A stretch of DNA of 63,905 nt, taken from positions 1 through 63,905 of the forward strand of contig JAAYTD010000032.1 of assembly GCA_012518115.1 (NCBI GenBank). The letters are read 5' to 3'. Shown here piece after piece: positions 42,763 through 50,782 of this stretch. This DNA comes from Ignavibacteria bacterium. Its GTDB lineage: Bacteria > Bacteroidota > Ignavibacteria > Kapaibacteriales > UBA2268. The position numbers and the translations under genes are program-made. How positions within the stretch are numbered: the stretch's first letter is position 1; each line of letters opens with the position of its first letter. The notes below the pieces were generated by a model, which ran no database searches, was not told the DNA's origin, and was given only the letters and a program-made list of their open reading frames with translations.

Positions 42763-43416
42763 ATGAAAAGAATAGTTGTTTTTGATTTAGACGGTACTTT
42801 GTTAAATACTATTGGAGACCTTACATTGTCTGTAAACTATGCTTTGAATAGCTTCGGTTGGCCATCTCATTCGCCAGATGATTATAAGCGATTTGCAGGC
42901 AATGGAGTTAATAAGCTTTTAGAACGTGCTATACCTCAGGAGGAAAAGAACGAAACGAACTTATTGAAATTAAGACAGAAGTTTATCGAACATTATGAGA
43001 AACATGCTGTAGATGAGACAGAGCCTTTCCCAGGTATACCTAGTTTATTAGATAGCTTGCAGGAATTAGGAATAATGATAGCTGTAGCTTCTAATAAGTA
43101 TCACAAAGCGACAGTAAAGGTAATAAAACATTTTTTTCCATCTATTAATTTTGTAGCTATTTATGGCGCTAGGGAAGAAGTTCCTATGAAACCAAATCCT
43201 CAAGTAGTTTTTGACATATTAGAAAAAGCTAATATATATGATAAATCGGAAGTTTTATATGTAGGTGATTCTGGAGTAGATATGCAGACAGCTGTAAATG
43301 CAGGCGTTGAAGCTTGTGGAATAACCTGGGGATTTCGATCACGTAGTGAATTGGAAGAACACAATCCGCTTTATATAGTTGATAAGGCAGAAGAAATACT
43401 GAACATTGTAAAATAA
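42763..43416 (+). CDS. HAD-family phosphatase, phosphoglycolate phosphatase-like
   Basis: 217 aa HAD hydrolase. Motif I VFDLDGTLLNT (residues 5-15) holds the nucleophile Asp and acid Asp; motif II is in IAVASNKYHKA; the Lys of motif III in EVPMKPNPQVV; motif IV is YVGDSGVDMQTAVNAG. A small helical cap (about residues 16-80) makes it the Gph/PGMB-like subtype. Phosphoglycolate is the usual substrate but pyrophosphate or sugar phosphates are possible. Monocistronic, ahead of the tRNA-Leu unit. Confidence 0.88.
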   Translation: MKRIVVFDLDGTLLNTIGDLTLSVNYALNSFGWPSHSPDDYKRFAGNGVNKLLERAIPQEEKNETNLLKLRQKFIEHYEKHAVDETEPFPGIPSLLDSLQELGIMIAVASNKYHKATVKVIKHFFPSINFVAIYGAREEVPMKPNPQVVFDILEKANIYDKSEVLYVGDSGVDMQTAVNAGVEACGITWGFRSRSELEEHNPLYIVDKAEEILNIVK

Positions 43417-43419
43417 ATT

Positions 43420-43451
43420 AAATAATTTTCAAAAGTTTTTTGAAATTATTT
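43420..43451 (+). terminator. Possible weak terminator after the HAD gene
   Basis: Nine-bp A/T stem AAATAATTT (43420-43428) with AAATTATTT (43443-43451) and a short T-rich tail; it overlaps the -33 box of the next promoter. Confidence 0.4.
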
Positions 43452-43480
43452 GTCTTTTATTGAAATTTTGTTTATTTTTG
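43449..43480 (+). promoter_or_regulatory. Promoter of tRNA-Leu (and probably tig)
   Basis: TTTG (43449-43452), 20 bp, TATTTTTG (43473-43480): exact match to both boxes, 95 bp before the tRNA. Confidence 0.75.
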
Positions 43481-43574
43481 TATTCTTAATTTTTGCCGAT
43501 ATATAAAAATCATAATTAACTGTGTATGTTAGTTGGCTAGTTGGCAAAATATAAGAATAGAAAAGACAATTTTT

Positions 43575-43658
43575 GCGGGCGTGGCGAAATTGGCAGACGC
43601 ACTAGACTTAGGATCTAGCGGGGTTAAACCTGTGGGAGTTCGAGTCTCCCCGCCCGCA
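43575..43658 (+). tRNA. tRNA-Leu (anticodon UAG)
   Basis: 84 nt class II tRNA. Acceptor stem GCGGGCG pairs with CGCCCGC (43651-43657) with discriminator A; D arm GGCGAAATTGGCAGAC; anticodon stem CTAGA/TCTAG with loop CTTAGGA, giving anticodon UAG for CUA codons; long variable arm; T loop GTTCGAGTC. The CCA end is not encoded (ACA follows). Only tRNA seen in the window; it lies 31 bp before tig, so the two may share a transcript. Confidence 0.97.
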
Positions 43659-43689
43659 CATTTTAGTAATTATTGAAATTAGGAAAAAA

Positions 43690-45075
43690 TTGAGTACAGT
43701 AGTATTAAACAATATAAGTGATTGTAAACGAGAATTATTAATTACCGTTTCTGAAGAAGAATTTTCAAAATTCTACAAAGAAGTTATTTCAAAGTATCAA
43801 AAAAAAGTTAAGATGCCTGGATTTCGTCCTGGTAAAGTTCCGTTTAATATTATAAAAAATGCTTACGGTGATTCTATCCAGATGGAAGCAGAAGAAGCTA
43901 CCGTTAGTAGTTTTTTTAAAGAATATGTTCAACAAAATGATGTAAATATTGTAGGACAACCGGAATTAATTGAGGTACAAAAGTCCGATGATAATAAATC
44001 TCATACTTATAAACTTAATTTTGATGTTTTACCTGAATTTGAATTAGGTGATTATAAATCTTTTGTTTTAAAAGAACCTGTTTATAGGGTAACGGATGCT
44101 GATATAGATAAAGAAATAAATTTACTAGCTAGATCTATTGGAACGAAGGAAAAAGCAGAGCAGATAACAGACTATGATATGCAAGTAGTTGTTGATTCTT
44201 ATAAAGTTGATCCGGAAACAAAGGAAGCTTTGCTAGATGACGATCCAGTAAAAGATATTGCTATAGATTTGTCACGTGTTACTGCTCCTAAATTAAAAGA
44301 ATCACTTTTAAACTTAAAGGTTTCAGATGAATTCTTGTACGAGCCAGATGCTCAAGAAAATAATTTTCAGTCCGAATATATTGTTATAAAAGAAATTTAT
44401 CGTATAATTCTTCCTGCAATAGACGATGAATTTGCTAAGAAAGCAACGCAAAATAGATTAGAGACCTTAGAAGATTTTAGACAAGAAATTGGTTTTGCTA
44501 TCCAAAAGCAATGGGATGATAGAACACGTCAAGAGCTAGAATCACAAATTTCTGATAAGTTAATTGAAATGCATAAAGATTTCGATGTTCCAGTTGCTTT
44601 ATTATCACTGGCGGAAGAACAAATTATAAATAATTTGAAATCAAGAAAAGCAGATTTAGAAAATCCTCATGTTAAGGAATATATAAAAGATCAATCTGAA
44701 AAATTGGTTAGATTAGAAATCATTCGTGATAAGATTATAGAAAAAGAAGAATTAAAGGTAGAAGATTTTGATATCGATAGATTTGTAGAAAACTATTTTA
44801 ATTCTCATTTACAAGAGAAAAGCGATACTGTTTCGCGAGAATCACTTGCCGGGTTTGTTAAAAATGATGAACGTACAATGCAAGCTTTGTTGAATCAAAA
44901 ACTAACGGACTTCTTACTTGATTTCGCTAAAACAGAAGAAGTTGATTTTGAAGAATATACTAGAAAAATTGACGAAGAAATTGAACAAGAGATAGCAATG
45001 CAAAAAAATACTGATGCTACTGAAACTGTAACTGTAACTGTAACAGAGACAGAAGATACAGATATTCCAAAATAA
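43690..45075 (+). CDS. tig: Trigger factor, ribosome-associated chaperone
   Basis: 461 aa. Starts with TTG at 43690, supported by an AGGAAA ribosome site just upstream and by the N-terminal alignment STVVLNNISDCKRELLITV to other trigger factors; no ATG is near. The ribosome-docking signature GFRPGKVP is intact (about residues 42-49). The middle PPIase-like domain is present but diverged, lacking an obvious FKBP active site. The C-terminal helical arm is about 200 residues and ends in a Thr/Val/Glu-rich tail (ATETVTVTVTETEDTD). Binds nascent chains at the exit tunnel. Confidence 0.92.
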   Translation: MSTVVLNNISDCKRELLITVSEEEFSKFYKEVISKYQKKVKMPGFRPGKVPFNIIKNAYGDSIQMEAEEATVSSFFKEYVQQNDVNIVGQPELIEVQKSDDNKSHTYKLNFDVLPEFELGDYKSFVLKEPVYRVTDADIDKEINLLARSIGTKEKAEQITDYDMQVVVDSYKVDPETKEALLDDDPVKDIAIDLSRVTAPKLKESLLNLKVSDEFLYEPDAQENNFQSEYIVIKEIYRIILPAIDDEFAKKATQNRLETLEDFRQEIGFAIQKQWDDRTRQELESQISDKLIEMHKDFDVPVALLSLAEEQIINNLKSRKADLENPHVKEYIKDQSEKLVRLEIIRDKIIEKEELKVEDFDIDRFVENYFNSHLQEKSDTVSRESLAGFVKNDERTMQALLNQKLTDFLLDFAKTEEVDFEEYTRKIDEEIEQEIAMQKNTDATETVTVTVTETEDTDIPK

Positions 45076-45078
45076 AAA

Positions 45079-45109
45079 TTGTGATTGTTATAACTAATAA
45101 ATATATTTG
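45079..45109 (+). promoter_or_regulatory. Promoter of the receiver-protein operon
   Basis: TTG (45079-45081), 20 bp, TATATTTG (45102-45109), 38 bp before the ATG at 45148. Confidence 0.65.
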
Positions 45110-45147
45110 TAAATACTAAAAACATAAATTGTTTAACAGGAAAAACT

Positions 45148-45561
45148 ATGAAAAAACCTTTGATAATGGTTGTAGATGATAATAAAATTACAACTAAATT
45201 ATTGCATAGATATTTAGATGCAAATGGTTACGAAGCTGTTGAAGCATACGATGGGCAAGAATGCTTAGATAAATTAAACGATTATTCACCGGATGCTATT
45301 GTTTTAGACGTAATGATGCCTAGACTTGATGGTTATCAAACAGTAGAAAGAATAAAAGCATCAGATAAAACAAAACATATTCCGGTTGTTATTGTTACTG
45401 CACTTAATGATGTACAAAATCAGATTAAAGCTATAGATGCAGGAGCAGATGATTTTTTAAGTAAACCAGTAGAAGAAAAGCTTCTTATTGCAAAAGTTAA
45501 ACTATTATCGAGCTGGAAACTTGCATGCGATAAATTAAAAGAATATGAAAGTGGGAAATAA
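45148..45561 (+). CDS. Single-domain response regulator (CheY/PleD-type receiver)
   Basis: 137 aa consisting of one receiver domain: acidic pair VVDDNK, phospho-acceptor Asp in IVLDVMMPRLDG (about residue 52), Thr in VIVTALND and Lys in DFLSKPVEEK. No output domain; the last 20 residues are a Lys-rich helix. Sequence style (MMPRLDGYQT, HIPVVIVTA) is like PleD or CheY-like proteins that act by protein contact. No kinase is in the window. The following lipoprotein gene starts 15 bp later, suggesting one operon. Confidence 0.92.
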   Translation: MKKPLIMVVDDNKITTKLLHRYLDANGYEAVEAYDGQECLDKLNDYSPDAIVLDVMMPRLDGYQTVERIKASDKTKHIPVVIVTALNDVQNQIKAIDAGADDFLSKPVEEKLLIAKVKLLSSWKLACDKLKEYESGK

Positions 45562-45576
45562 TTGATTTTTTTATAT

Positions 45577-46197
45577 ATGAAAAAAATAAAAACTATACTT
45601 ATCTTTCTTTCTTTTTTATTACTATTGAATAGCTGCAATACTATAAAAGGGTTATTTACTTCGTTAGATGATTTCTCCAACCTAAAATTTAAGCTAGGAA
45701 AGGTTGAAAACTTTAAAGTTAGTACTATTGATATATCAAATATCAGTAGTACTAATTCTATTTCGGCGACAGATGTTTTAATACTAACAAAATCTATTCT
45801 CAACAAACAACTTCCTGCAGAATTTACTTTAAATCTTTTAGCTAATAATCCTACTAATAATAATGCTAAAAAGCAAAGTAAAGCAATCATAGAAAATTTA
45901 TCTTGGATATTATATATTGATGATAAAGAAACTATAAATGGAATAGTAAACACTCCTATACAAATTTTAACGGGAGCGACTTCTGAAATTCCTGTTCAAA
46001 TCAACTTAGATTTATATAAATTCTTTTCTGATAAAGGATATGATGATTTGATGAACATGGCTTTAGCAATAGGCGGAGCAAATGGTTCTTCTTCTAGATT
46101 AAAACTTAAAATCAAACCTACGGTGCAAATAGCTGGTGTTTCTTTTAAGTATCCTAACTATATCACGGTTGTAGAAAAAGAATTCCGTAGTAAATAA
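45577..46197 (+). CDS. LEA type 2-like lipoprotein
   Basis: 206 aa from the ATG at 45577 (an in-frame TTG is at 45562). Lipobox LLLLNSC with Cys at residue 19. The mature domain shows the LEA14/WHy pattern: ISATDVLILTKS, FTLNLLANNPTNNNAK (the NPN-type turn), LSWILYIDDKETINGIVN and EIPVQINLDLYKFF. Such domains occur in envelope lipoproteins of many Bacteroidota; no defined biochemical role. Located between a receiver protein and a CBS membrane protein. Confidence 0.75.
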   Translation: MKKIKTILIFLSFLLLLNSCNTIKGLFTSLDDFSNLKFKLGKVENFKVSTIDISNISSTNSISATDVLILTKSILNKQLPAEFTLNLLANNPTNNNAKKQSKAIIENLSWILYIDDKETINGIVNTPIQILTGATSEIPVQINLDLYKFFSDKGYDDLMNMALAIGGANGSSSRLKLKIKPTVQIAGVSFKYPNYITVVEKEFRSK

Positions 46198-46261
46198 ATC
46201 TTATATTCTTAATTATATACCATTATATTCATTTTTTTTATATATTCGTTTTTTCTATTCA

Positions 46262-47299
46262 ATGTTTGTAATTATTGTTATTTGTTTGTTATTGCTTGGG
46301 CTTTTAACTATGTTTATGAATGGTGTTGTTGCAAGTTTTACCCAAGAACAATATAATTTCATAATAGAAACAAATCCTAACTCTATCATTAAAAAAATTT
46401 GGCAACAATACGATGCAATTATATATTCTCTCCTTGCTATAGATGCGATTTTAGTATTATTTGCACTATTTATTTATGGAGTAAGTGAATCCACTACAGC
46501 GCCATTGCAATTTATAATATTTGCTAAAGCATTTATGTTAATTGTAATAGTTATTATAGCTCACTTGTTTACATTTTACTTAGGTAAAAGATTGAGTGAA
46601 AAACTCCTATTGAAGTGGAGTAGAATGATTTATATTGTTGCTATGCCACTTGTGCCACTTACAAAACGTTTTCTTTCTGTAGTTATAAAAATTTCAGGAA
46701 AAGAAAAAGATGATATTACTATAGAAGAAATTACAGATTTATTTGAAGAAGCTAGAGAAGAAGGTAGTTTAGACGATGAAGAATATCGTTTGTTGAAAAA
46801 TGTGATGAACTTTAACGACGTATTAGTTTCTGACGTGATGACTCCGCGAATAGTCTTGTTTTCTTGTGAAGCTAATGTAACTGTTGCTGAAGCTATAGAA
46901 ATGCCAGAGTTACAAATGTATTCACGTTTTCCTATATGGGAAGGTGATTCGTTAGATGATGAAATTTTAGGTTATGTTACAACGAAAGAAATATTTAGTG
47001 CTGCCTTAAGTGGTAAATTAGATAGTAAATTAAAATCTTTTTCGCGAAAAATAAGTTTTATTCCTGAAAATTCTGAACTTGGAAAAACATTAGAAACATT
47101 TTTAGTAAATAAGCATCAACTTTCATTAGTAGTTGATGAGTATGGTGGCGTTGAAGGCTTGATTACTATGGAAGATATTATAGAGACAATGCTTGGTGTC
47201 GAAATTGTTGATGAAGCTGATAAGGTAGTTGATTTACGTGTCTTAGCTAAAAAACGTCGTGAAATACGTTTAAGAGAAAATTATAACTTTGAGGAATAA
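46262..47299 (+). CDS. CBS-domain membrane protein (CNNM/CorB-like)
   Basis: 345 aa. An N-terminal membrane domain of about 155 residues with four hydrophobic segments (starting VIIVICLLLLGLLTMF, then IYSLLAIDAILVLFALFIYG, FIIFAKAFMLIVIVIIAHLF and IVAMPLVPLTKRFL), a linker helix (EEITDLFEEAREEGSLDDEEYRLL), and a tandem CBS pair (VSDVMTPR through VVDEYGGVEGLITMEDIIE). The C-terminal CorC/HlyC transporter-associated domain seen in many relatives is missing: the protein stops about 30 residues after the second CBS. Probably a magnesium or other metal transporter or its regulator. Directly followed (4 bp) by the LCP gene. Confidence 0.88.
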   Translation: MFVIIVICLLLLGLLTMFMNGVVASFTQEQYNFIIETNPNSIIKKIWQQYDAIIYSLLAIDAILVLFALFIYGVSESTTAPLQFIIFAKAFMLIVIVIIAHLFTFYLGKRLSEKLLLKWSRMIYIVAMPLVPLTKRFLSVVIKISGKEKDDITIEEITDLFEEAREEGSLDDEEYRLLKNVMNFNDVLVSDVMTPRIVLFSCEANVTVAEAIEMPELQMYSRFPIWEGDSLDDEILGYVTTKEIFSAALSGKLDSKLKSFSRKISFIPENSELGKTLETFLVNKHQLSLVVDEYGGVEGLITMEDIIETMLGVEIVDEADKVVDLRVLAKKRREIRLRENYNFEE

Positions 47300-47303
47300 A
47301 TAA

Positions 47304-48653
47304 ATGACAGATAAAGAGAATGGAAGCAAATCTAAAAAAAATATTTATATTATAATAATACTCTTACTAATACTTTCGGCCGGCGTTTTTTCTGTATATA
47401 AAGTATATCATAAAGAACCCGGTAAAATTATTGAAACAGAAGAAAACCCAATAGAGACTGAAAATAAAGAACAAACACAAGATACTTTAGAAGAACCAAT
47501 AGATGGAATTGAAGTACAAGCAATTAATTCAATAGCAGATGAAGAAGAAAGTATAAGACTTAGTGAACCACCAAAGAATTATAAGGGTGAAATAGTAGCA
47601 GAAAGGTCGTTAGAACCAAGATATACAATTGATGATACGGCAGGGGCAAGTCGAAAAACTACTTTTACAGGACGGAGAATAAATGTTGCTATTACAGGTA
47701 TAGATGGACGGTTAGGAACGCGATCACGACATGCTGATGCAAATCATGTACTTTCTATATTGCCAGAAACAGGCGAAATTGAAATTACATCTATTCCACG
47801 TGATACTTATTGTGATTTAGGGTATTCTGATTCAACAGGATTGAACAAACTTACAATCTGTAGGTCAAACAAAGGTAGAACTCGTTATTTACAAGAAGTT
47901 GCAAGGATTGCTAGATTAGATAGGATTCATTATTATGTTGAATTCGGTTTTTCGCAAGCTATGGGAATTATTGAGTTTTTAGGATATAAAAACACTTCAG
48001 GGACATTGCAAGTATTGCGTTCTCGTAAAGGCTTTGGTGATGATTATCAAAGAACTTATAATCAAGGACAATTCATTCGGCAAGCTATACTAAGTCATTT
48101 TAATAAATTTACAGGAACTTTTGGAGGAGTTTTTCTGCGTGGTGCATTACTTTTTGTTGAAACAAATTTAACTTTTGACGCAGCTTCTGATATAATTGAG
48201 AAATTGGAAAAAAGAAATTTTCCTAAAAGTAATGATGATGTTGTTGTTAGAGTAAGACCAATCACACGGATAAAATATAAAAACTATGATTTTACAGACG
48301 AAGAAAATATAAAGAATTTAGAGCGTAAAATAGAAAGATTTAATAAAAGCCGATTTGATAGAGAATTAGATACTCCTCAACCGAAAGTAGATGTAGCTCG
48401 CAGATTAAATAATGTCATTGAAAAAGCGAAACAGGATTCTGCTAAACGTCCAACACAAGTTATTTCAAAGATGACAAATTATTTTAACCAGCGCGCTTGG
48501 ATGCAAGTCAAAGATACGGCAGAGCGTAGGAAAATACGAGATGAGTTTGGAACTTTACTTTATGATGCTTATATGAAGAAAAATCAGCCTAAAAAAGCAG
48601 AAGAGATTAGAGAAATTATAGAAACAGAAAAAGCTATGTTTGGGGTAAAGTAA
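47304..48653 (+). CDS. LytR-CpsA-Psr (LCP) family protein
   Basis: 449 aa, single N-terminal anchor (IYIIIILLLILSAGVFSVY). After an acidic linker, the LCP domain (about 125-300) is recognisable: NVAITGIDGR, RSRHADANHVLSILPETGEI, ITSIPRDTYC, LNKLTICRSNKGRTR and VLRSRKGFGDDYQRTYNQGQFI, where the conserved Arg residues would bind the polyprenyl-pyrophosphate donor. LCP enzymes attach anionic glycopolymers to the cell wall in Gram-positives; in diderm bacteria their role is little known. A further C-terminal region of about 130 residues is Lys/Arg-rich. Downstream of the CBS protein and closed by a strong terminator. Confidence 0.82.
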   Translation: MTDKENGSKSKKNIYIIIILLLILSAGVFSVYKVYHKEPGKIIETEENPIETENKEQTQDTLEEPIDGIEVQAINSIADEEESIRLSEPPKNYKGEIVAERSLEPRYTIDDTAGASRKTTFTGRRINVAITGIDGRLGTRSRHADANHVLSILPETGEIEITSIPRDTYCDLGYSDSTGLNKLTICRSNKGRTRYLQEVARIARLDRIHYYVEFGFSQAMGIIEFLGYKNTSGTLQVLRSRKGFGDDYQRTYNQGQFIRQAILSHFNKFTGTFGGVFLRGALLFVETNLTFDAASDIIEKLEKRNFPKSNDDVVVRVRPITRIKYKNYDFTDEENIKNLERKIERFNKSRFDRELDTPQPKVDVARRLNNVIEKAKQDSAKRPTQVISKMTNYFNQRAWMQVKDTAERRKIRDEFGTLLYDAYMKKNQPKKAEEIREIIETEKAMFGVK

Positions 48654-48673
48654 AGTTTTCATTCTATAAAAAT

Positions 48674-48713
48674 AAAAAAACACGACATTTTTATTAGAAT
48701 GTCGTGTTTTTTT
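48674..48713. terminator. Bidirectional terminator
   Basis: Perfect 16-bp stem, 48674-48689 with 48698-48713, core CACGACATT/AATGTCGTG flanked by A and T runs, 8-nt loop; between convergent LCP and lysine transaminase genes. Confidence 0.93.
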
Positions 48714-48730
48714 GTATGAGAATTTTATCC

Positions 48731-50065
48731 TTACAAGCTTTGTAAGACTTTCTTTATTATTACCATTGTTTCGTCTATTTCTTGTTTTCTTACATCAAGT
48801 GCTGGACGGAAGCGAATCGAATTAGTTCCGCAAGGTAAAATAAGTAATCCGTTTTTACTGCACTCACTTAAGAATTTAGAGCGAGTATTAGGATCTTTAT
48901 TTATAAAGTCAAAAGCACAGAATAAGCCACGGCCACGTACAGCAGTAATTTTATTAGGAAGTTCTTTCTCTAAATTAATCAAGTTTTCTTTTAGATAATT
49001 ACCCATGTTTTTTGCATTTTCAACTAACTTGTCTTCTTCTATAATTTCAAGATAGCGAGTAGAACGTACCATATCAATGATATTTCCGCCCCAAGTTGAA
49101 TTTATACGACTTGATTTTTTGAATACGTTATCAGGAACTTCATCAACGCGTTCGCCTACAAGGATTCCGCAAACTTGCATTTTCTTACCAAAAGCCATAA
49201 CATCAGGGTTAACGCCATAATGTTCGTGTGCCCACATTGCACCTGTAATGCCAAGTCCGCATTGTACTTCGTCAAAAATTAAAAGAGCTTCGTTTTCATC
49301 TGCTATTTTACGCAAAGCTTTTAAAAATTCAGGACGGAAATGGTTATCACCACCTTCGCCTTGTATTGTTTCTACAATAATTCCAGCTATTTCGTCAGGA
49401 TTATTTTTGAATGCTGCCATAATTTGATCTATTGCAACTTTTTCTGCTGCGATAGTTTTTTTTGTATTTTCCGGTGTTTCAGGGAAAATAATTTTAGGGT
49501 TTTCGATGCGTGGCCAATCAAATTTAGCGAACAATTCAACTTTATTAGGATCTGTATTTGTCAAAGACATAGTGTAACCTGTACGACCATGGAAAGATTC
49601 TTTGAAATGAATAATTTTAGTTCCTTTTTCGCCTTTGCCAGCAGCCATATTTTTGCGTACTTTCCAGTCCATAGCAGTTTTAAGAGCGTTTTCAACCGCT
49701 AAACCGCCACCTTCAATGAAAAATGCATACTTAAAATGTGAAGGAACAGCAACTTTAAAAAGTGTATTAACATAAGTTGCAAGAACATCAGTATATATAT
49801 CAGAGTTAGCAATTTTATTAATTGCTAATTTTCCAATATAATTAACAAATTCAGGATTGTCCATCTTTGGGTGGTTCATTCTAACAGGAATGGAAGCAAA
49901 GCTTGTGAACATGTCAATATATTCTTTGCCTGTACGTGCATCAACTAATTTAGCGTTACTTTTAGCTAAATCTAGCACAATGTCAAATCCATCAACGAGC
50001 ATATGATTTGATAAAGTTTGTCTTGCTGCGTTTGCATCTACATAATATTTTGGTTTGTAACCCAT
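48731..50065 (-). CDS. lat: L-lysine 6-transaminase
   Basis: 444 aa class III PLP enzyme. The sequence fits lysine epsilon-aminotransferase (LAT) rather than ornithine aminotransferase: FFIEGGGLAVENALKTAMDW, HFKESFHGRTGYTMSLTNTD, IFDEVQCGLGITGAMWAHEH and AFGKKMQVCGI, where the PLP Lys is 294 or 295. LAT moves the epsilon-amino group of lysine to 2-oxoglutarate, giving alpha-aminoadipate semialdehyde (cyclising to piperideine-6-carboxylate), the first step of one lysine breakdown route. A strong ribosome site (CGGAGGT) precedes the ATG. No semialdehyde dehydrogenase is in the window. Monocistronic. Confidence 0.88.
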   Translation of the reverse strand: MGYKPKYYVDANAARQTLSNHMLVDGFDIVLDLAKSNAKLVDARTGKEYIDMFTSFASIPVRMNHPKMDNPEFVNYIGKLAINKIANSDIYTDVLATYVNTLFKVAVPSHFKYAFFIEGGGLAVENALKTAMDWKVRKNMAAGKGEKGTKIIHFKESFHGRTGYTMSLTNTDPNKVELFAKFDWPRIENPKIIFPETPENTKKTIAAEKVAIDQIMAAFKNNPDEIAGIIVETIQGEGGDNHFRPEFLKALRKIADENEALLIFDEVQCGLGITGAMWAHEHYGVNPDVMAFGKKMQVCGILVGERVDEVPDNVFKKSSRINSTWGGNIIDMVRSTRYLEIIEEDKLVENAKNMGNYLKENLINLEKELPNKITAVRGRGLFCAFDFINKDPNTRSKFLSECSKNGLLILPCGTNSIRFRPALDVRKQEIDETMVIIKKVLQSL

Positions 50066-50440
50066 AATAAAACCTCCGAGTTATATAAATTGTGATAAAA
50101 AATATATTTTAAAAATCATTATAAATTAAATGGATTTTTTTTTATAATGCATAATAGTAAAAAAGGTTAGTTTGGTTTTGTAAAACAACTAGTATAAATA
50201 TGATAAAAAGCTAATAATTAAAAGGTGGGTTGGTAGTGTATTTTTTTCATAAAAATCAGTGCAGAACGTAAGCAGCAGATAGATAGAAAGCCGCCGCCCC
50301 GAATAGTTCCTGTGGAAGTTCCACAACTTATTGCACGTAAATTTTGTATTCTCATAAATACAATATACGAAAAAAAAACAAATTTCTTGCATGTTATTTT
50401 TTTTTTATTTAATTTATGTTTTTAATTTAAGAAAATAAAT
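50066..50440. other. 375-bp intergenic region with a possible 45-codon ORF
   Basis: Divergent gap between the lysine transaminase and cupin genes. On the minus strand 50218-50355 is an open frame of 45 codons starting MRIQNLRAISCGTSTGTIRG and rich in Gly and Cys; its middle contains the hairpin TGTGGAA-G-TTCCACA and a locally G+C-rich CGGGGCGGCGGC. It has no clear ribosome site. It could be a leader peptide, a small RNA or chance. The rest is A+T-rich spacer. Confidence 0.35.
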
Positions 50441-50770
50441 ATGGAAAAAAGAAATATTTTTGTACATAATATCATAGAAAGTAAAGAAGAAGTATTTGAG
50501 AAAATAATTTCTGATAAGAACTTTTTTGTTGAAAGAATTATTTCTTCAGGGCAGAGAAGTGCAGAAGGATTTTGGTATAATCAAGAGCAATCTGAATGGG
50601 TTATAGTTTTACAAGGTAATGCAAAAATAGAGTTTGAAGATGATGTGATTTTAGAATTGAATGTTGGTGATTATGTTTTAATTCCGCCACATAAAAAGCA
50701 TAGAGTTATAGAAACATCGCAAATAGAAAAAACAATTTGGCTTGCAATTCATTATTTTACAGATAAATAG
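50441..50770 (+). CDS. Small cupin-domain protein
   Basis: 109 aa, single cupin barrel. Motif 1 is degenerate (SEWVIVLQGNAKIEFEDD, with Glu and without the usual HxH) and motif 2 reads NVGDYVLIPPHKKHRV, with two His. A metal site of three ligands is possible. Small cupins of this type are annotated only generally; role unknown. The RqcH-like gene follows 12 bp later, so the two are probably co-transcribed. Confidence 0.78.
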   Translation: MEKRNIFVHNIIESKEEVFEKIISDKNFFVERIISSGQRSAEGFWYNQEQSEWVIVLQGNAKIEFEDDVILELNVGDYVLIPPHKKHRVIETSQIEKTIWLAIHYFTDK

Positions 50771-50782
50771 GATTGTTTTTAG

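Noticed and set aside
50189-50392. 67-codon open frame on the minus strand
   Set aside because: No ribosome site, low-complexity Tyr/Phe/Leu content; overlaps the better 45-codon frame in another phase.
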